A stretch of 64,000 nucleotides of DNA, taken from NCBI GenBank assembly GCA_028622995.1, contig JAJQJQ010000003.1, positions 4,030,001-4,094,000 on the forward strand, in the 5' to 3' direction. Every line of letters starts with the position of its first letter. The stretch's first letter is position 1. This document shows, in pieces, positions 35,201-44,581 of the stretch. The translations under genes were made by a program, and so were the position numbers. The notes beneath the pieces are model-generated. The model did not search any database, had not been told where the DNA came from, and was given only the letters and a program-made list of their open reading frames with translations. The stretch is from Panagrolaimus kolymaensis (lineage: Eukaryota > Nematoda > Chromadorea > Rhabditida > Panagrolaimidae).

Positions 35201-38174
35201 AATTTTTGGAGGAACTCTTTATAAAGAAAATGCTAAAAACGTTGTATGGCCCGTTGTTCGCGAACATTATAATAATGAACATGCTGATATCTTGCAAATG
35301 TTAAAAGATCGTACTCAAACACCACTAAATTTGCTTATGGATGGTCAATATGATTCACCCGGATTTTGTGCAGCACTATGTTGTGTTACCGCTATCGATT
35401 CAGAAAGTGGCTATATCATTGCTTCTGAAACCCTCCACAAATCTATGACAGCTGATGTAAGTGGACGAATGGAAGCAGAAGGTGTAAGAAAAATATTGGA
35501 TTTACTAGAAGAAAATGAAATTCAAGTAAACCGATTGACAACCGATAGGCATACCACAATCATAAAAATGGTGAGAGAAAAATATCCTGCAATTACTCAT
35601 ATGTTCGATGCATGGCACATGGTGAAACCAATCGTTCGAGACTTGCGCAATGAAGCAAAAAAGAAAAAAAGCTTCAACCTCAAAGATTTTGTAAAAGGAA
35701 TCAAAAATCATTTATGGTACAGTATTAGTGAAGGAAAAGGTGATGGAGAATTAGCGCGTGAAATTTTGTTGTCATCTTTATTCCACATCATTGGTATTCA
35801 TGAATTTGAAAACGACAATATTTTCAACCAGCTATCCGAAGCAATTGAAGATACAACTGGAAAAGATAAAAAAAGGAAAGAGGATTTCAAGAAAATGAAC
35901 CCAGACAAAGGATCCGAACTTTTCAAATCACTTGTTTTCTCCAAAATTGATAAATGTAAGCATACACCAATTAATCCTGATGAAGATGACAATGAGTACA
36001 TGGACCCAATTGGTTATGGATACTTTTGTTTGTTTTCGAAAATTACCAACGAAAAATTCCTTGCTGACTTTATCAAAACTTCTCCTGATTTTGCAACTTC
36101 CAGAGTTGAAAACTTCCATTCCCTTGCAACTGGAAAATACCGACCCAAGAAAACATACTATCCACCTCATGGTTATGATATGAGAACAAAGTTGGCAGAT
36201 TTGCATTATAACAACAATGTTCGATGTGAAAAGAATGGAACTCGAACTATTATCGGTCAAAGAAAAGTGAGATCGAAAGCGAATGCTGGGGAATTGGTAA
36301 CCAAAATTATAAAATCTAAAGCCCCGATAACATGGAAGCACAAAATAATAGTCGACTGCTTACAAAAGATTGAATCTAAAAACATCATCGAAGAAGAAAC
36401 CCCTTCATTTGATAACGAAGAAGAAATGGACGAAAATGAAGAAGAAATTTCTGCCGATGACCAAGATTCTGATGGAGAATCGGATCAAAGTGACAACGAT
36501 GATTTTTTGGAAGAAGATGATGTGGAAGAATAATAAACTACATGATCATTCTTTTATTATATTTATAACCTTTTGTTCCCAAATTTGGTATATTATGTTA
36601 TTAAAAATAATTTTTACTTTCAAAACATTGGCGGCTAAAGTTTAGAGAAGAGACATAAAAACAAAAGACATTTTAGGCAAGCTTCTTATTCGGAAGAAGC
36701 ATAATCCCCAGAATTAATCGATAAACACTCAAAAAAATAGTAAATAACCTATATTACACCTCCAACAGTTCACCCCATGACGGTAGATAAACATAATCAC
36801 TAACCTTTGAACAAAGTCAGAGGTTTCATAAAGCATAAACATCAATCTAGGAAAAGCAACATTTGAAAATCATCCATCATTCAATCATTATCCATAAACA
36901 GCCATAGACCTTCAAAATTATCTAAAAATTGAACTAAAGAAAAAACCAAACAATACGAAAAAACTGGCCTGGAATAAATGATGACGAAGCAACCATTGAA
37001 CGAAGTATCTAAAAACAGAACTAAAGATATGACAAAAACAATAAAAATAACTTCCCTGTAGCATGAAGATGAAGCAGCAGATACCATATTCATAAAAACA
37101 ATCAAATCATCCATCAAAATCGAGAAAAACTAACAACTTTACATCAAACATCATCAAAAAAAATTGGAAATGAAAAAAACCAAAGCAAAAATAATTTCGA
37201 AACGAAAAAACGTTTCAAATTTCGCGCCCTTGTCCAGACCCAATTTTTTCATCTTCTACGACACGGAACCTTCATTTTCGAAAAAGGCAGCAAATAGTCT
37301 TGTTCCTTTAAAGGAAAAAGTAGAAAACTAAAACTAACAATATTAAAAGCATCTGAAAGAATATCAGACGCAAATTTCTGGGCGCTAATGGCTAACATTC
37401 GATAACAAATATCATCGTCAACAGCGGTGCCACTTCTAGTCATCATATATTTTGCTGCTGAATCAGGAATAACACTTTCAAAATCTTTCATTCTTAGTAA
37501 CATTTCAGCTGCATTATCTTTTGATTTGGCTGGGGGCACTAAAAATAAAGTAAGATAAAACTTAAACTTAAAAATAGTTTAAACTAACGTTTATGCATTT
37601 TTTCTACAATCTTTGGATCAACTGGATGTAAAACTTGTTGACGCAAAACATTTATTCTTGTTTTATCTGCTTGAATTGGAGTATTACTTCTTGAATTTGA
37701 AGATGCTGTTGTCGGTGGTGGCTGTTGGTTATTATTTAAAACAAATTGAGGTTGAGTTGTGGCAGGAGGAGTAGGAGCAGTGGGTTGAACTTTAGGTTGA
37801 GATGGGGCCGTGGTCGATGATTGTTGTGTTTGCAATCGAAACTGAGGTTGAGGTGCTGGAGGTTGAGAAGCAGGTTGTTGGGATTGGGTTTGTGATTCAG
37901 GTTGTTGAGGTTGTTGGGATTGCTGCCAACTTTGATTTTCGCTCACTGGTGAATTAACACGATCCATTGATGATTGCATTGGCTGAGCTTGAGTTATTGG
38001 GGGCTGTTGTGGATGGTTTGGTTGTTGTTGAAATCTATCTGGAATTGGTGGAGGGCCCATTTCTTGTGATGATTGGAATTCTGAATAAAAGGGATCTGGC
38101 ATACTTTCATATCCGCTGGATTGAGAATTACCAAACATATTATCAGAAGGCTGTAAATTATTATTTGAGCTCAT
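32249..38174 (-). CDS. taf-10: TFIID/SAGA subunit TAF10, last intron split by a transposon
   Basis: TAF10 is a histone-fold subunit of TFIID, and of SAGA in other animals. Three exons on the minus strand (37589-38174, 37339-37538, 32249-32371) give 302 aa. The N-terminal 195 residues are Gln/Pro-rich and probably disordered. The TAF10 fold begins at KDNAAEMLLRMKDFESVIPD and continues through MLAISAQKFASDILSDAFNI. The last exon adds ARSRGLGQ and TKYVLSHELVKEVLSEHGI, matching the family C-terminus. The last two exons are in phase 0 but lie 4967 bases apart, because a 4910-bp transposon sits between them; without it this intron would be about 50 bases, usual here. Whether the gene still splices correctly is unknown. 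It is head-to-head with TM2D1, 206 bases between ATGs. Confidence 0.88.
32398..32915 (+). repeat. Left terminal inverted repeat of the transposon
   Basis: A 518-bp repeat matching the inverse of 36790-37307. The match stops after gttagtgattatgtt, where the two arms diverge. Each arm contains the same 78-codon ORF (32588-32824 here), which I treat as incidental. Confidence 0.92.
33326..33922 (-). CDS. P2X7 ballast-domain-like zinc protein in the transposon
   Basis: A single-exon ORF of 198 aa, opposite in direction to the transposase. It has a cysteine cluster CNCNNCLSMPTVEEMVCCC, then a helical stretch, then RFACYRKITMLVHQTLG, LQLPACVVALVRKVYPS and EYKGY near the end. In family knowledge, a CxCxxC...MP...E..CC start, an R..aYR core, a lPsCv..iR..fP element and a final Y.Gf are the marks of the cytoplasmic ballast domain of P2X7 receptors, which binds zinc; related stand-alone domains occur in invertebrates. 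No membrane spans are present, so this is not a receptor. Its role in the element is unknown. The assignment rests on motif order, not on a database search. Confidence 0.75.
   Translation of the reverse strand: MENSITPYAFFPKKKPTSSSNILSTYPTTHYCNLLGCEFSGSRASDEWCNCNNCLSMPTVEEMVCCCSIRESSTQWAANWQRFIGKYEGCFANHDTIEQTIQNRIELDAFILLDQIRLKQVAQLTRSIYIDKYDYAEESAKYRFACYRKITMLVHQTLGIGKRLQLPACVVALVRKVYPSADNEYKGYNGCYFDDDES
33952..34007. repeat. Two tandem 28-bp copies between the divergent transposon ORFs
   Basis: The unit beginning tcgaaattgaaaaataaagg occurs at 33952 and again at 33980 with the same sequence. It lies between the starts of the ballast-like ORF (33922) and the transposase (34350), so it may be part of a shared promoter or a protein-binding site of the element. 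Confidence 0.7.
34350..36533 (+). CDS. THAP-domain DDE transposase (Kolobok-like)
   Basis: This 727-aa single-exon ORF encodes the enzyme expected to cut and insert the element. The N-terminus is a THAP-type C2CH zinc finger: Cys4, Cys7, Cys50 and His53, with a downstream ARPPPF resembling the conserved proline motif. A CPECK/CSNCC zinc-binding region follows near residues 203-235. The catalytic core shows MDGQYDSPGFCAALCC (Asp331), LTTDRHTTIIKM (Asp399) and HMFDAWHMVKPIVRDL (Asp420), the pattern seen in Kolobok-like transposases. The last about 45 residues are very acidic. No stop or frameshift interrupts it, so the copy may be active. An acceptor-like tttttag lies just before the ATG, suggesting a 5' UTR intron. 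Confidence 0.88.
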   Translation: MKTCPACGNTVHPNSSVTIPTVEWRKLQWADIFGINHQDMLGYSRYTVFCASHFNQNDLIYENGRVKSLKKDARPPPFRTEGSGPTAPKVLRLDYKQAYGRPIERKEAERNTSTIDPLPNDSSPNYDVIDFDYHVTGSPQPLPERKKRGPYRKVKDIYINDEMTPRNPPIIVELPEENEEPVEDMVEYVMISKKKLLSIFNNCPECKAVLSANRKKELRIIGTAASITFRCSNCCPQSQKTWATQETLPGTKIYQGNALLASAATITPVPYPSLKELFNLAKIGIFGGTLYKENAKNVVWPVVREHYNNEHADILQMLKDRTQTPLNLLMDGQYDSPGFCAALCCVTAIDSESGYIIASETLHKSMTADVSGRMEAEGVRKILDLLEENEIQVNRLTTDRHTTIIKMVREKYPAITHMFDAWHMVKPIVRDLRNEAKKKKSFNLKDFVKGIKNHLWYSISEGKGDGELAREILLSSLFHIIGIHEFENDNIFNQLSEAIEDTTGKDKKRKEDFKKMNPDKGSELFKSLVFSKIDKCKHTPINPDEDDNEYMDPIGYGYFCLFSKITNEKFLADFIKTSPDFATSRVENFHSLATGKYRPKKTYYPPHGYDMRTKLADLHYNNNVRCEKNGTRTIIGQRKVRSKANAGELVTKIIKSKAPITWKHKIIVDCLQKIESKNIIEEETPSFDNEEEMDENEEEISADDQDSDGESDQSDNDDFLEEDDVEE
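36790..37307 (-). repeat. Right terminal inverted repeat of the transposon
   Basis: The 518-bp inverse of the left terminal repeat, ending tgttcct immediately before the TTAA duplication. The last coding part of the interrupted TAF10 exon 2 begins only 32 bases beyond it. Confidence 0.92.
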
Positions 38175-38380
38175 TTTTGGAATATAACGAATTCAAATAT
38201 AACGAAATGTACATAAGAGAAAGAGAAAAAAAGTTTGCAAAAAAGCTAGCGAGAATAAAAAAAATCCTAAAGCGAAAAATTAATCATACATAACAAAAAA
38301 AAATAGTTCACAAGATAAAAGGCTTTTTCTTTCACTTATTGTTCAGCTGTGAAAATCAAAATGCGGTAAAAAAAACAATA

Positions 38381-39101
38381 ATGAACAAATTTATTTGTTA
38401 TTACTTGATTTTTATTTTATTGAATGGTATAGTTAAAAGTGATAATTTGATATCATGTAATCAATTATTAATGGGACAGTGAGTTTTATAATTTAAGGGT
38501 TTTAAAATTATATATATATAAAAATATGCAGATATTATTGCCACGATCCTGTAATAAATACTGCAACACATCAACCAAATACTTGTGCTAAAGATAATTC
38601 AATCACTGGTAAATTTACAAAGAATTATTGCTTCTTAATTTTATGCAAGTAATCTTTTTTAGTAAAATGCTTTACTCGACCAGGCTTGGAATGTCTTGGC
38701 AAAAATAATGAAACAGATGAATTTGAAATGAAAATAGAAAATTCATGCCGATTTTCAACGGGTTCCAATCATATTACTGCATTGCTTTTATCTGTATTCT
38801 TAGGCGCCGTAGGAGCTGATCGATTTTATCTTGGGCATTTTACTATCGGTAATTTTCTTTTTCCAACCAAAAATTAACCTTTTATTTAATGTTTTTTTTT
38901 GCAGGTTTATTTAAATTATTTTCATGTGGATTTTTCTTTACTTTATATATCGCTGATATAGTTTTTATTGCCCTTGAAATTATAACTCCCTCTGATTCTT
39001 CGTCATATTTTGTTAATCGATACGGGCCTCGAGTGTTTTCCCCACAATTTACTAATGAAACAACATTATTGCTTTATAATTGTTTTAATTGTGTTGCTTG
39101 A
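38381..39101 (+). CDS. TM2-domain protein, TM2D1-like
   Basis: Four exons (38381-38478, 38532-38608, 38663-38848, 38905-39101) give 185 aa. There is an N-terminal signal peptide (FICYYLIFILLNGIVKS). A short cysteine-containing ectodomain follows (NQLLMGQYYCHDP, TCAKDN, CFTRPGLECLG, NSCRFSTGSN). The TM2 domain runs from ALLLSVFLGAVGADRFYLGHF through GLFKLFSCGFFFTLYIADIVFIALE. The segment PSDSSSYFVNRYGPRV and then FTNET after the second span are typical of TM2D1. The DRF motif between the spans is present. TM2D proteins are conserved animal membrane proteins linked to Notch signalling and to amyloid-beta binding in other animals; the nematode role is unclear. Confidence 0.88.
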
Positions 39102-42100
39102 AAACATAGACAGAGAAAGACATAATAAACATTGTCGGAAGGCTGTTGTTATCTTTTGACTAATCATTTTTTAATTTAATTAAGAACAGAATTTATGAGT
39201 CAAAAGTTATGATTCATTTTTTGTTATAAAAAAACTATTTTTTTTCAATAGAAAAAATGTAAAAAAAGAGATTGAGAGTGTTCATTGTTAATACTGGTAT
39301 TTTTTATATTTTAATGCTTTCCAAATATGTAAAAATAAAAGTATTTTTTTGAAATGATTTCATTTAATTTTTATTATTAAAAATGTTTAATCTTATCTGT
39401 AAATACTTTCTTTTGCTTACGTAATATTTTTTCTTACTATTTTTAAACATCAAAAGATTTTTATTAAAACTGATTCTTTTTTTTTATTTATCTCATAAAA
39501 CAATGGCTACAAACATAGACAAAGCATTACATAAATTTAACAAAAGAAAAACCTTTATTTTTGTTTTTGTTACTTTTGAAAAATTGAATTTTAAAACTGA
39601 CGTTTTTCAAAGATTTTTTTGCTTCTTTTAAGGTAGTTTTTTCCATGAAATTCTTTTTTGCTTATCTTTGCCATACCTTTTTTAGCAACTTTCATTTTTC
39701 TAAGATTTAAATTTTACACTGCCTTCAAAGTCTCCTTTTTCGACGTATAACATGATTTACTAAATTTATTGGTACGAAGTCATAAATTAGTCTATGAAAA
39801 GTAGTGTGTGTGTTGTGACAGTTTTTTACAAACTGGATGCTGCTAGATTTCTTTAGTCTACCTATTGTTGAAAGCTGCTTCCTTATTTTGGAGGAAATGT
39901 TTTTTTGAACTTCACTACATTGTCCATACTTAAGAAATACAAAAATAAATTTGTTTTTTTTTATGTTCTAGACCGCTCACATTTAGATTATAAGAAATTT
40001 TTGATAAGGATTCTAATGACGTGTGTTTACACTCCCTTTTTGATTATAAGAAGACTTTTTGCTTAAAATTATACGTTGATTTAAGGAAAAGTTATTTTTT
40101 GACTTTTACATATGTATCTGTCTAACCGTAAGCATGTCCTTAAAAGGCCACCTTCTTCTTTTTCTAAACATTTAAGGGGTTTTTTTTATTAAACAAGTGT
40201 AAATATTTAAATAGAAATCAGATCCAAACTAAATCCAAAAATTTTAAGTAAAAAAATTTTTCTCGCGTCTAGATTTTTGTTTCCATTTATGTTTTGGTGT
40301 TTTACTTTTTTTCCTTTGAAACTACTTTTTTTATTTTAGTAATGAAAAATTCAAAAAGCTGCTTTAATATTAAATTTTTTGTAGTAAATGAAAATAATTA
40401 AGCATCCATAGGGATTTGGATAGTTTTCGACAAAGCTCTAAAATTTGCTAATAATTATTTTTTGCATGCATTCATAAATATGTATTAAAAAAATAATGTA
40501 CTTACTTCCACTTATTGCATAAGTAAAGAAATTATAAAAACTCTTTTGTGTATACATTTTTTTCTGCTTTGCTTTAAGGAAGAATGAGTTTCTATCTATT
40601 TATTTGAAGAATTCAAGTAAACGTGAATAACAAAATATATAACTAAGCGAATATTTTGTTTTATATAATGCATTTTCTTTTTATCTCTTTAAAAATTTCT
40701 TACTTTTTCTTTCTCTCTTTAAAGTGTCTGTTTTTGTTGCGCATGTGAAAGAAAGAAGCAAAATAGCGTTTAAATCCTTCAATATTAAAAAAAATAAGAT
40801 ATAGGCTTGAAAAGTTGTTATTTAAGAAAAGAAATGAATTCAAGACTTGTTGAATGTATATGTTATTGACTGAAAAATGATCCTAGAAACATGAAGGAAA
40901 AAAAAGAAGTTGAAAGTTTTCGCTTTTCATTCTTCCTTTGTGTCTTCGTCGTGTGCTTTAATAACAATTGTCCTCCGCCGTGTAGTTTATTTTTTACCAT
41001 AATTTACGAAATCTATAACTTTATTTTTGAGAAATATTAGGCTTTCTTAAATTACCACGTAGTCTTAACTCTCTAGAAATAAGTAGCAAAAGTAATAATT
41101 TGTTTTAGACATTTGCAAAATTATTTGTATGTCATCTTCCCAAGTAGAGCTTCTCATCAATTTAAAAAACTAAACCATAACTCCTCTTGCCCTTCAGTCA
41201 GTCTTTCATCTGTCTTGTTTTGTTTTAATACTCTTTCATTTTTAATTTTTTTTTCTGTTAAAAAGTCATCATTTATTTTGCAACAACAACTCTTTGCTAA
41301 ACAAGCCTCCTTCTTTTTTCATAAATGTAATGTTAGTTTTTTTTAAATATCAAAAAAATGAAAAAAGGAAATATAAAAATTTATAAACGTCTTTTTTATT
41401 GCCAAGCCAATTAAATTTTCATGCGTTTTTCTAGTTTATTATTTTCTTTTGTAACTCTAGTTTGTTTAGGCTATTCAGTTTTGACTTTAGCACTTCAACA
41501 TCCTATTGCTTTACAACCTTTCTTTTAGTTCTTTTTTCATCAAAGAACAACGAAAAATTCTTTTATAATATTTTACAGCTTACATTTTTATTTTTAGTGA
41601 GTAGAGTCACATTTTTTCTTTTTCTTATTCTTTAATTTCTTTGATTTTATTTTAAATATTTAAATGTGTTCTGATAGATTTATGAGATCCAAAAGGATTA
41701 AAATTTAGGAAAGTATTATGCAAATTTACTGCGCCTTTTGTTACTTTTTTTTATATTAAAAAATGAGTGGATTTCTTAAAAAAGCCTTCCTGAAATCTGC
41801 ATTAAGTAAAACATCAGATTTTCAAAAAATGGATTGTCTTTTGAGGCCTTCTTTCAATTCCCATATGAATGAAGGAGGGGGCATATGTCGATAAGCTAAA
41901 TTTATCCTACATTGAAGGAGAGACATATAGAGAAAGGAAGTCAATATCTATCAAAACAATCTCAGCAAATTTTTTTTTCTATGTCGCAATATGATTCATG
42001 AAGACAGACTTCTTTCATGGTAGCAGACATTTTCTTTCTCTTTCCATACTTTTTTTTCTTACGTAAAAAAGCAAATATTCTTTCTTTTTATATTATTTCT

Positions 42101-44581
42101 TTATTAATAATTACTAACTATTTAATGATACATTCTTAACACACATTCTCTGCTTCTTTATTATTTTTCTTCCTTCATATATTAAAAAATATTTGGCATT
42201 AAAGTGACGATGCTGCTGCCGTCGTATTCATTTTCGTTTTTGTCCTTCCCTGGATGAATGCCTTCGACTTTATAGACGTCAACGGCGGAAGCAGCAGCTA
42301 CAGCGAAGGCTTGTTTCGATTTACATTGAATCCACCTTTTTTAACACTTTTTCTAAGACTGCCTTTTTAAATAAAGAAATATACAAAAAAAATGCATTAC
42401 GTATGTTAATATTATCTTCTTCTTTTTCTTCTTCAATTTAAATTCAATTATGCCTTTAGAATGCAACAACCTTGTTTTAGTTTTATGCAAAAAGCAGTCG
42501 ATATTTTCTTTTTCTTTTTTTTGAGAAAACACTACCTTTTTTTATTTTATGACTTTTTAAACAAAGTTCACCGTTCATAAGTTATTTCCTATTTCGTCTA
42601 AAATAACTTTTAAGTCGGTTTAAGCTTATGTAATTGCTTTTTTAAACATAAAAAAACATAAAGAAGACATAGCGTTGTCAGCTTTTTAGACAGACATCAG
42701 TAAAAAAAGAGAGCTTTAAACCAACTCCTTTTGTTTATCGAACAAAAAAAACGCCATTTTCTTTCCTTCCTTTTTTTGTTGTTGAAATTATTTATTTTTA
42801 TTATGTATCAACAAAACATTGTTAAACATAATTATAATTTTATTTTGTTTAAGTACATATTTAGTTTTTTAAGTTTTGATTTAACAAAAAAATATGAAAT
42901 TTAAAAAAGTAAAATCATTTTTGTGCAAATTTTTCTTCCGTTTAAACGCTTCGGGGTAAAAATCCTGACTGCTTTTGTTGTCCAGCCCACGTCCGGTGGC
43001 TTTGCTTGTCTTTTCACAAGCTGTGTGATGCCTTTTATTCCTTTTTTGCCTTTACTTTCTTTACTCTCCTGCTGCTTTTTCTTTGTTTTGTTTTGCTTCT
43101 ACATACTAGTACCGCTCTTTATGAGGCATAGCTCTAGCTTAGTTTAATTCGAAAAAAAGAGAAATAGAAATAAGAATTTACACACTTGCCTCAGGGCATC
43201 AGGAGAGAAAGAAGTGTCACCCGACATACATTGCTCACACATATTTGGACAAACTCTCTCTCTCAATGTTGTTGGAAAAGAGAGCGGAAATGCAAGCCCC
43301 CATCCTGCTGACTTGCCTGCCACTACCGCCGGTTGGCAGCAACATGCTTTTGGAAGCAACGTCCGCAATTTCATTTTCTATTTCCCATAGCCTTTTTTCG
43401 TTTTATGTATAGAAAAAGAGGCAAAAAAATAAAAATAAAAAAGAAACGAAGCGGTTCGAACTTTAAGGCTTGAAAAAATAAAAAATAAACTTTTTTTCCT
43501 TTTCCTTTCATCATTTTCATGTTTAAAATTCAGAAGCTGTTGGCATTTTTTTCTCCTCGAGCCATCCTGTTGCACTAGTAGCAAACAAAAAAAAAATGAA
43601 ATGAAAAAAATGTTATAAGCGACCTGCTGCTAAAGATTGCCTCTTCTTGCTTTTTTTTTTAAATGCTGCGTCTCTGCTCCTCAGGCTCCTGTGTTAATGC
43701 ATGCCATTTATATTTTCCTTTTTTTTTTTTGCCATCACACAAACACAAGCAAACAAGCATCATTCATTTATTCTTCTCTTCTGCGCAACTTTCGGTTTTA
43801 TTTAAGACTTTATTGGTTGGCTTAAATATATATACTCACTTGTTTACCATTAGCTTGTTTTTTTTAAAAAGGTCTCATTTTTTTACTAACAAAAAAGACT
43901 TTTAAACAATGGTTATTTTTTGTTTTGTTTTTTAAAAACTTGACATAAGTATATTTCTTTCTGTCTTTCTTATTATTATTTTTAACTCACAACTTTTTCG
44001 GGGTTAGGTCTGCTGACCAGGCCCACGTTTTTCTTTTACTCCATTTTTTTTTCTTTACTTGCCTTTAAAAATAGCTGAACTTTAATTAAATTTTTTCTTT
44101 TACCTGGTTAAATAGTCGTCGCGTGTTTAGCATTTGAAATATTTTATTTTCCCAGAAGTATAATTATGCTCTATTTATTAAATTTTTTTTATTATTATTT
44201 CAGAGCTTATTTGTAGCTATCTGCTAAATTTTTGCTGGCAGACAAGCTTTATTTGATATTAATTTGGAATATTGGTTTAATTTAGCAGCATTTTTATTTT
44301 TTTACTCTTTCATCTTAAACCACCACGTCCAGATAATATTAAAATTATTATTGGACGTTTCAAAAAAAAAGTTATTTTTATTTTTTCGCCACAAATTGAC
44401 AGGTGTGTGTGGTGGTGCTTTTTGTGTCCATGATTGTGGAATATTGAGTGCCACACGAGGCTTCACTCTTTCACTCTTATTATTTTTTATTTTTCTTCCT
44501 CCTTTTTTTTATTCAAAAGAAAATTCACGGTTGATTTATATTTTTGAAAAGAGAAAAATAAAAGCCTTATATTGAAACAAA
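39102..44581. other. Large intergenic region upstream of grk-2, no gene seen
   Basis: About 5.5 kb, the longest gene-free stretch. It is AT-rich with frequent poly-T. Minor features are a CGTCG-containing patch at 42215-42300, a pyrimidine-rich block near 43190-43290, and short GC-containing spots at 42960-43010 and 43310-43345. All ORFs are short, Phe/Leu/Ser-rich and lack splice partners. It probably contains the grk-2 promoter. I found no tRNA or rRNA. Confidence 0.5.

Larger units (their letters stand above)
32394..37311. mobile_element. Kolobok-like THAP/DDE DNA transposon, apparently intact
   Basis: The element spans 32398-37307 and is flanked by direct TTAA copies (32394-32397, 37308-37311). 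Its ends begin AGGAACAAGAC on both sides. Terminal inverted repeats are 518 bp (32398-32915 and 36790-37307) and I saw no difference between them where I compared them, so the insertion is probably recent. Inside are a 727-codon transposase ORF on plus and a 198-codon ORF on minus, divergently arranged. TTAA duplication together with a THAP-plus-DDE transposase points to the Kolobok superfamily; piggyBac also uses TTAA but has a different transposase. It interrupts the last intron of TAF10. Confidence 0.9.

Noticed and set aside
35928..36341. 137-codon minus-strand ORF
   Set aside because: It is antisense to the transposase ORF, which carries the recognisable DDE-type motifs.
32394..37311. 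piggyBac assignment based on TTAA sites
   Set aside because: The transposase has an N-terminal THAP finger and TDRH / FDAWH motifs, which suit Kolobok rather than piggyBac.
39102..44581. Possible tRNA or other RNA genes in the long gene-free region
   Set aside because: I scanned for B-box-like GGTTCGA and cloverleaf arms. A ggttcgaac at about 43453 has no matching A box or acceptor stem.
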